From Asterochloris sp. CNOR1 (Eukaryota > Chlorophyta > Trebouxiophyceae > Trebouxiales > Trebouxiaceae): a DNA stretch of 64,000 nt. Under the pieces are notes generated by a model that was not told where the DNA came from, made no database searches, and was given only the letters and a program-made list of their open reading frames with translations. The position numbers and the translations under genes were made by a program. Within the stretch, counting starts at the first letter, position 1, and each line of letters starts with the position of its first letter. The stretch spans positions 372,001 through 436,000 of the forward strand of contig OZ017750.1 in the NCBI GenBank assembly GCA_963969365.1, read 5' to 3'. This document shows positions 57,015 to 64,000 of the stretch, piece by piece.

Positions 57015-58535
57015 CTACTGACATGTCACTGTGCTGAACATGCCTGCCTGCTTGCGCTGGCAGCTCTTGACCTGCTGCAGCTCAACATCAAAGACCTCAC
57101 ACTGCTTGGCACTGAAGAATGTTGAGGGCCCCGTCGGTGGGCCCAGCTCTGGCGGCACAATGATTCGCCGTTGGCCGCCCACTTTCATGTCTTTAATGCC
57201 CATTTCAAAGCCTGCAGTAAGAGAGGTTTCATGCTTAGGCTGCACCAAGCAGGCTTCCACTAACCACCTAGCCGGCAGCACAGAGCTGGAGGGCAGCATT
57301 GCCTGTGGCACCCGCCACTGCCTCAATATGCCCCTAAAAAGCACAGCGCTCCTCACCAGGTATCAGACCATTAATGCCAAGCCTTGTGGATGCAGGGCGC
57401 CCCTTCTGGTAGGAGCTGTCAATCTTGGCGCCTGACTCGTTGTAGGCCACATAGCTGAAAGTCACCTCTTGCCCATCCTGAGGCCGCTCCCCTGCTCCCT
57501 CCTGAAAGTCCTGCAGCAGCCAGACTGGTGGCTGAGCGTTTGCTGCACCGGAGGAGCAGCTGGTCTTGTAGGGCCCATACATGCACTGGCAGTGGGCAGC
57601 AATGTCTGGTTCTCAGGCTTTATTCCAGCTACACGGCGGCAGCTCAGTGCCTGGTGGGCAGGCACTACTTCTGCCATGCATGAAGGACCATCCCACAGGC
57701 TGCTCACCCGGTAGATGAAGCCATCTGGGTGTTTGGTGTAGCCGTCTGCCACCACCTTCAGGTCAAAGCCCTGGCGCACAAAATTTGGGAACCCATTGGG
57801 GCTGTTGTTCTGGCGCTGTACCCGCTTGTTGATCTCTAGCACCTGCAGAGTACGGGCCAAAAGTACTGGACCAGCTGAGCTGCACCTGAGACCAAAGACA
57901 TGCAAGAGGCCGCTGCAGCATGAATTCTACAGGCAACAGGCAAACTAGGTGAGAAAGCAAGAGTAGCAGTGGCCTGCTGCAGCCCAAAGGCATTTGTTCG
58001 TACTATACTGTCTGTTCCTTGCCTGTCTCTGGTTTTGAGAGAACTTAATGACGTCCTGAGGACCCAGCAGACTAGTGACGCCCTCTGTCTGTGTCGCCTG
58101 CAGGAGCCGCAGGTCCGCACTGGGTTCATTATGTCAGAATCGTTGCTAAGCGTGCATCATGTTGGCTTCACCTGCTGCTTGGGCAGGACGGTGGCAGATT
58201 TTGTTGTTGTGGCTCTCTGCTCCAGAGCCTCTGCTGCTCCCGACTGCGGCAGGTGAATGTTGTCATGACAAGCAGTACAAGCATTGCTGGACAGTAATGA
58301 GACAGCAGCTCACTTGATGCAGGCACAGGCCAGTGCATGCCACAACTGCCAATAGTGCTCTCCGGGATATCCCTGGCTCTGACCCAGCTGTGCTTGCAGC
58401 AGAGGAGACAGGCGCCTCTCTTGAGGCCGCAGCATGCACGTTATGGGATCGAGGGCCCTGAGAGCAGGGGTCAGCCCTTTTACGTTTCAGTGACTTTGCC
58501 AAAGCATGCGGCTGCTGGCATAGTGAGGACTGCAT
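57015..58535 (-). CDS. FKBP16-1: Thylakoid-lumen FKBP-type peptidyl-prolyl isomerase, FKBP16-1-like
   Basis: Exons in transcript order: 58535-58314, 57842-57708, 57510-57357 and 57211-57015, giving 235 residues (about 207 in Arabidopsis). The leader is Ser/Ala-rich like a chloroplast transit peptide and then has SRRALLAVVACTGLCL, a twin-arginine plus hydrophobic stretch typical of Tat-dependent lumen targeting. The mature part has RQNNSPNGFPNFVRQGFDLK, DFQEGAGERPQDGQEVTF, YNESGAKIDSSYQKG, LIPGFEMGIKDMKVGGQRRI, IVPPELGPPTGPSTFFSAKQ and the Cys-containing end KSCQRKQAGMFSTVTC. This run is close to what I recall of the plant FKBP16-1 family. FKBPs isomerise prolyl bonds; lumen members are thought to help assemble photosystems. 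Several aromatic residues of the classical FKBP12 pocket are not seen, as in other lumenal FKBPs, so activity may be low. An extra short exon between the first two is possible. Confidence 0.9.
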
Positions 58536-58882
58536 GCTATGGATTGCCTATCTTGTTGGACCATCAGATAGGAATAGATCGAGGCTAAGGCGGCAGCGAC
58601 TCTCTGTAATCTATGAGCAGCTGATGCTACCTCCAATCCAATTTCAGAGTGTTGGCTGCCATCATTGACTCTGGATTCAAGGAGGGCACCGCTGTGAATA
58701 GCCATGCATCAGCCAACCCGGACAGAGGAAGCTGCAGCAGCAGGAAAGTGCCCTAACCACTCTGTCGTGCTGATGCTACACGCTCAGTGTTGGCAAGGGC
58801 TGCAGCCTTGCTCACTGAGCCCTGCAATGAGCCTTGCAAGGCGCATGGCGTATTTCTCCTCCTCTACCACAAGCTCGTCTTC
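58536..58882. other. Interval between FKBP16-1 and copy C
   Basis: No gene is resolved. From about 58800 onward the sequence resembles the region just after the copy B stop (to ~14735). The rest should hold the FKBP16-1 promoter. Confidence 0.4.
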
Positions 58883-61800
58883 CTACATATCCTCATCTGA
58901 GTCCTCATCCAAGGAGGAAAACTCGTCCTCATCTACAAGACAGGTGGGGTTGCAGGTCAGCGAACATAAGCCCAGGGAGGGTTAAGGCGCAGGCCATCTG
59001 GGCCCTCATCTGGAGACGTATATGTCGTGTCCAGCATCCTTCAGGGGGGGAGCAGCTGATCGGCACAGGAACATCTACACACATGTCAAGGTGAACGGCA
59101 GCAATGGTGGAAGCTCCAAGGTAGAAAGGCAACTGAACGCGCCACTGTCCATAGTGGCGGCTTGGCCAGCACATGGGCGCTGCATGCTGCAGCTGAGTAG
59201 TCTCTATCCACAGGGCTGGCCCACAGGGCTGGGTGCGTAAATGCTCTGGTGGGTTGCTCACTCATGCGTCACCAACCCTACCAGAGTGGAAATGCATAGC
59301 CCACTCTGAAACGCAGCACCCTCATGACGTCAAGCCACAGCAACATTCAGCAAAGCCCAAGCATCAAGTAGCGCAGTGCCAGCTTCAAAGCACCTGTCCA
59401 ATTACCCGTGGAGGCCGCCCATGACGTCCCATGACAATGTCCAACGAACCCCATCCATCAGCAGCACTAACCCCAGGTGCAGCGCGGTGCCAGGCGCAAC
59501 ACACCTGTCCAATCTGGGTTCCTGCCGTACTGGGGTTGAGGCACTGGGGCCATCATCAGCTCCTTGAGGGCAGCTGCAAGATATACAGGCACAACCTTCA
59601 GTGCAAAGTCCATGCGGGGCACCTGTGACCTCAGCAGCCCACCAAGGAGTTGCGCATTGAGTGCGTCATCAGCTCCTTGAGAGCAGCTGCATGCAGGCAG
59701 CTTAGAAGTCAGCAGCTATGGAGAGGGGCCTGCTTCCTCAGGTGTCCGTGCAGAGCCTGGTGCTGGGGACTGGGAGGTTACAGGAGACGCCACCAAATCC
59801 ATCATTGCAGCTGCACGGCAAGCACCAGCAGGAGAAACATTCAGCTACATGGTGGCACATCTCACATGCCAGATCATTATTCTGGCTTTTGCCCCCTTGC
59901 TGCTTCGCCAGGAGGTGTATGCACTCTGGGCACTGTGCTAACGGTTCAAGACCAGGGGTGCCACCAGCTCTCCAGGGCTGGTGCAAGGCAGATCGTTTAG
60001 CCATTGCAGTGCAGGGACATGGGCGATATCAGCTTGTCAGAGGCAAGGGCTTGAGCCGCAGTCATCAGCATCTTGAGGGTCGCTGCAGGCATGCGCAGAC
60101 AGAGTCAGCTTGTGGCAAGCAGGGGGAGCTGCTCGCGTCGGCAAATGGAATTCGGCCATGCATGCCATATGGTGGCTTTTGGTACGTCCTGGAAGGGTGC
60201 TGAGGGCAAGCAGAACGTAGTCAGCAGGCTGGTGGCAGGTTGCTGCTCCCACTGGCACACATGGTCTCAGCTCAGCTCAGCTGCCGGAGCCTCGCTGCAG
60301 ACACGCACTGGCAGATTTGTCATGTAGCAGGCAGGGTGGACTGGAGTGGGCATTGGTGCAGGGCTGCCTGTATGTCTGGCTCATGACATTGAATGCGCCG
60401 CTGTATATAGATACATATTTGCTGCTGAAAAGAAGGGCTGCTCCCTGCCCAGTGTCAATGGCTCTTGCTGCCAGACCTGGTCTACCAGTTTGACGTTTGA
60501 AGCCCCACCTGACTGCCTCTGTCTTAGTCCTAGCATGCAGCTGAGCAGCAGGCTGCGCCGGCCTGCTTCAACTGCAGTCTATCAAGCAGGTGTGCATGTG
60601 CGCACCTGACTGCCTCTCGGCCTGGCTCTGTGCATCCAGCTGAGCAGCAGGCTGTGCCCCCTCAGGGACACGAGCGGTGCTTGGCTTGGCTGCCTGGGTG
60701 GGGGGCGGGCGCAGCAGAGCTGCACTGAGTCGCCAGGCGTGCCGCTGCTGACCATGACATGCCACTGGCCGTTGGGATCCCCGTTGTGGGCCATGCAGGC
60801 AGAACACACCTGCAGCATCGAGATGGCGTGTGGTTGCACATCAAGCACAAGTGAGGTAAGAAGCTAGGCTTGCACCCACAGTCTCTCTGAGGTGATGCTT
60901 GCAGCACTGATGCCTTGGAGAGACGACCGGTCTGGTGTGCAAGCAATGTAGCAATGTCAAAGCCGGACGGCATGGGGAATGCTGGTTGTGACATGCGCCC
61001 AGTTGTGACTCGCACCCGATGATCAGAGGTACTGTGTACCCAGGCAGAGCAGGCTTGCAGAGTGCGAGTAGCCAGGACACATCAGCAATGCTGAGGCCTG
61101 ACGAACGGGCTGCAGCCGGCAGTCCCAAAGAGGGCAAATACTGGCAGTCAGTATGCAGTCAGCCAGGACGGTCATCAGGGCAGGTATGGCCCAATGTTGA
61201 GCTTGCTTTAGCAGGGCAGGTGCACACAGCTCCTGACATGCTCAGGTCGGGTCTCACCTTCTGCTTGGCCATGAGCATACCTGCAGGCACACAGGTTGCA
61301 TGTGAGACCACCGCACACAAATTCTGACAGCTGGGGAGGCCACTACAGGACCACATGATGACTTGGCAGGCCACAGCAGGACTAAAGGCTGGTTAGGCGA
61401 GCCAAAGGAGGCAATGCAAAACTTCTGGAGCTCGGTGCACCTCAAACACACAGCAGCAGTCATGAGGCTGCTCAGCAGGAAGAGCTTACCGTTCTTGTGG
61501 AAGGTGACGATGACTAGTCGTTCCCTTGCCTGACTCTGCATAGGCCCAGGAGGCATGTGACCGTCACCATTCGTTGTCAGACCTGCAGCTTGCAGCAGAG
61601 CATGAACTCAGATTCACGCTCCCTGTCTGAAAATGGATAGAAAGGATTTCAACAGCAGTAAAATGCTACCAGAAAGGGTTCAAGGAACAAAGGTGGGGGG
61701 CTGCTAAGTTGCCAATGCTCAGCTTCCAGCATGCATTGGCTTAATCAGCACAAAACTGCACTGTGCAGTTGCTGGGCAGGCTGTGGCCCCCATGACATTG

Positions 61801-63850
61801 GCAGCTGCCATTGCAGAGGTCACTGGGCAGACTGGGGCCCCCAAAAACTTTGCAGCTGCCTGTGCAAAATTCACTGGCTCTGCCCCAGGCAGAAGCCTGT
61901 TGTTATCTTCTCAAGTCCCCAGGTGAGAGAAGCAGTGACCCTTTACCTGTTATCCTCACCCCGACCCCAATGATGTCACCCTGCAGGCACAGGCAGCAGG
62001 TTACACTTGGAACGTGATACCTTTGCAGACATGGCTGTCTTCCGGCGACCACTGTGCAGCACATACTGAGTCACGTGGGCCACTGACGCTCTTGCCTGGG
62101 GGTGCCTGATGATCTGCTGCTAAGAAAGGGGCCTCTCATGTCCAGGCACCAAAGCATGAGCAAGTCCTGTACATGCCTTCTGTCAGCATGCAATTTCACC
62201 TGAGAGAAGCCCTCGCAAGTGGTAGGGCATCGCAGGACAAACTCATCTGCATGGCAATGCACATCTGAAGGTCGAGATGGCTCCACTACTCTGGGAAATG
62301 TCAATGCAGAGCATGCTGCCAGACAGGGAGTTATCACCAGATCCTGTATGCTCTGACCACACATGTCCTGAAGGAGTGAGATGTCACAGCCATAAACGGT
62401 GCTGTCATGATCCCCCTTGCCCACACCTGGGCATGGCCAGCACAGCGCCAGCAATTGCTTGTATTTGTCATGCAGCCATGAGCAGTCCTCCTGCATGCAC
62501 ACCTGCCGCCACTGCAGCCACCCAGAGGCGGCGTCCTGCCAGACCACACAACCAGCCTCGATCCTGCAGAAGCCCTCTTGCACAGCCAACCAGCAAGCAG
62601 CCATCAAGAGGCAGCAACCCACAGAAGCCTTGATCGTGCAGAGAGTTCCAGGCACACAACCAAGCAGCGGCCGGAGGAAGCACCATGCACCTTGCCGCAA
62701 AGAGCCATAAGCCCACAGATGTCTTTAGGCGCTGCCCACAAGTGGCAGTCACGCAGACCCAGAGGCAACGTCAAGCACAGCACTTCAATGAACCAATATT
62801 GGTCTGGCAGAGATCCTCAGGCATAGCCCACAAGCTGCAGCCGCCTACAGGCACCATCAGGAAGCATATGGACAACTCCTCAGAATCACCCATGATTCTG
62901 TACTTGTCAACGGGGACTGCCACAAACTGCAAAGCAAACGGCCTACCGCCAGGCCTGGAGCCTGAGGCCACCAGCTGCACCGTGCCATTCTGCCCGGTCG
63001 CATCCGCACGATTCATTCTGCCATAGTTGGTCCCATTGCAATCCCAGACCAGGGAGGCAGGGTCATCAGAAGAGGGCGAACGGGGCACCACCCTGGGATC
63101 CCTGACCTCCAGGGCAGGGTTGTGGTTTGATGTGAGAGACTCAGCAGACAGACTCTACCGCCTACCAGTCCTCAAGGCTTTGATCACAGATAATGAGCTG
63201 CCATGCACCACCACACAGGGTGGACTCATCAGATATTGACAAGAGGAAGGAGTGCTGAAGGCATGCAAAGGCAAGGGGTCCCTGAAACCCCCGTGAACAA
63301 CAAAGCTGCAAACACAGGGAACACAAGACAGGCAGCAGCTGCCAATCCACAAAGCCTCCTGCTGCAGAGGGGCAGACCAAGATATGGTCCTGAGGTGCTG
63401 GTTGACAGGCGGAGTCTCTTTGCCCCACATGCGACTGCTCCCAGCCCGCCAGCCTGATCTCACTCCCCTTTGCACAAGTCCACTCTAAAGGCCTCCACAG
63501 TCAGGCAGCAGGTGCACAATGGTAGTAGGACAAAGCTGAGCAAGTATGCAGCCCAAACTCACCACCCAGAACTTCAGGCCGCTTATGCCTCTGGAGGAAG
63601 GGCGTGTGCTCTGGACCAGGAGCTCAATGTACATGGAGCCGTACTGCAGCCCCGGCTGGACCTTCGTGTAGCACAAGTGCGGGGCATCTGGCGCAAGGCC
63701 GTCCCGAGACTTCCAGGCCATCTTCAGGCCACCCTCTGCTTCTGCAGTTGCTGTGCACCGCCCACGCTCCAGGAGGAAGCCCAGACTGTGGCCCTCTGGG
63801 TGGGGGCTGTTGAAGCTTGGCGGCGGCCTGCGCGGGCGGCCCTACAGGGA
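58800..63850 (-). repeat. Right arm of diverged inverted repeat (copy C segment)
   Basis: Collinear in reverse complement with 9758-14740. Similarity stops at about 58800, close to the gene 3' end, whereas A and B share a further ~600 bp of 3' flank. Confidence 0.75.
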
Positions 63851-64000
63851 CAGGGCAGGGCAGGGGAACTGAGGGTCCCAGCCAGCAGGCGTGCCCTGGT
63901 GTACCAAGAATTGCATGGGCGCCATGCGAGGTATGAGATCTTTCAACAATCAGGCATGTCGTTGCACGTTGGGTTGGCGGCCTGGCTTTCCTGCAGGAAC
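58883..64000 (-). CDS. BTB-BACK-SPRY-family gene, copy C (C-terminal part, continues beyond window)
   Basis: This is the best preserved of the three paralogues over the part visible. Minus-strand exons: about 63842-63563 (SPHPEGHSLGFLLERG, GLQYGSMYIELLVQS and GLKFWV), open where copy B has two stops; about 63108-62895 (VRDPRVVPRSPSSDD, ADATGQNGTVQLVASGSRPG, ALQFVAVPVDKYRIM); near 61986-61960 (GDIIGVGVR, SPRY-type); near 61545-61490 (ERLVIVTFHKNGK, SPRY-type); near 60820-60730 (WHVMVSSGTPGDSVQL); near 59690-59630 and 59580-59510 (KELMMAPVPQPQYGRN); and the acidic last exon with DEDSDEDM and TAG 58883-58885. Downstream of that TAG the frame still resembles the longer C-terminus of copy A, so the gene is shortened relative to A. 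The BTB and BACK exons expected upstream lie outside the window. Function is probably substrate binding by an E3 adaptor, by analogy only. Confidence 0.55.

Overview
The window is nuclear DNA of a green alga (core chlorophyte, perhaps Trebouxiophyceae or Chlorophyceae; the class is inference). The genes are intron-rich: short exons, GTGAGT-type donors and C/TTGCAG acceptors. Most recognisable proteins have plant-lineage relatives: PRMT10, lumenal FKBP16-1, the plastid oxidoreductase pKIWI502, a SNAP190/MYB4R1 factor and a D-cysteine desulfhydrase. One gene, ARL6/BBS3, is normally tied to cilia. No bacterial, organellar, viral or retroelement genes were recognised, and no tRNA or rRNA.

Layout. 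(1) 1-15,300: two direct copies (A, 5' end outside the window; B) of a BTB-BACK-SPRY-like gene. B is broken in several places and A in at least one. (2) 15,446-58,535: a block of seven recognised single-copy genes plus one very large unrecognised gene. In order: PRP38 splicing factor (+), pKIWI502-like oxidoreductase (+), D-cysteine desulfhydrase (-), PRMT10 (+), ARL6/BBS3 (-), a ~17.6-kb gene for a ~1,900-residue low-complexity protein (+), SNAP190/MYB4R1 (-) and FKBP16-1 (-). The pairs pKIWI502/desulfhydrase, PRMT10/ARL6 and large gene/SNAP190 are convergent and close. Desulfhydrase/PRMT10 and ARL6/large gene are head to head. (3) 58,800-64,000: a third copy (C) of the BTB-BACK-SPRY-like gene on the minus strand, cut by the window end. 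B and C form a diverged inverted repeat around the 44-kb block.

The most unusual feature is a recurring architecture. In at least ten introns of unrelated genes, a short piece of an exon together with its splice donor or acceptor has been tandemly duplicated into the neighbouring intron, two to four times, with periods of about 50-265 bp (for example three donors exactly 134 bp apart at 36,475/36,609/36,743). The copies decay with distance from the live exon. This looks like a genome-wide way of lengthening introns and seeding cryptic splice sites.

Exon boundaries were derived by hand from reading-frame continuity, splice consensus and remembered family sequences. No alignment or search was run. 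First exons of pKIWI502, the desulfhydrase and ARL6 are unresolved.
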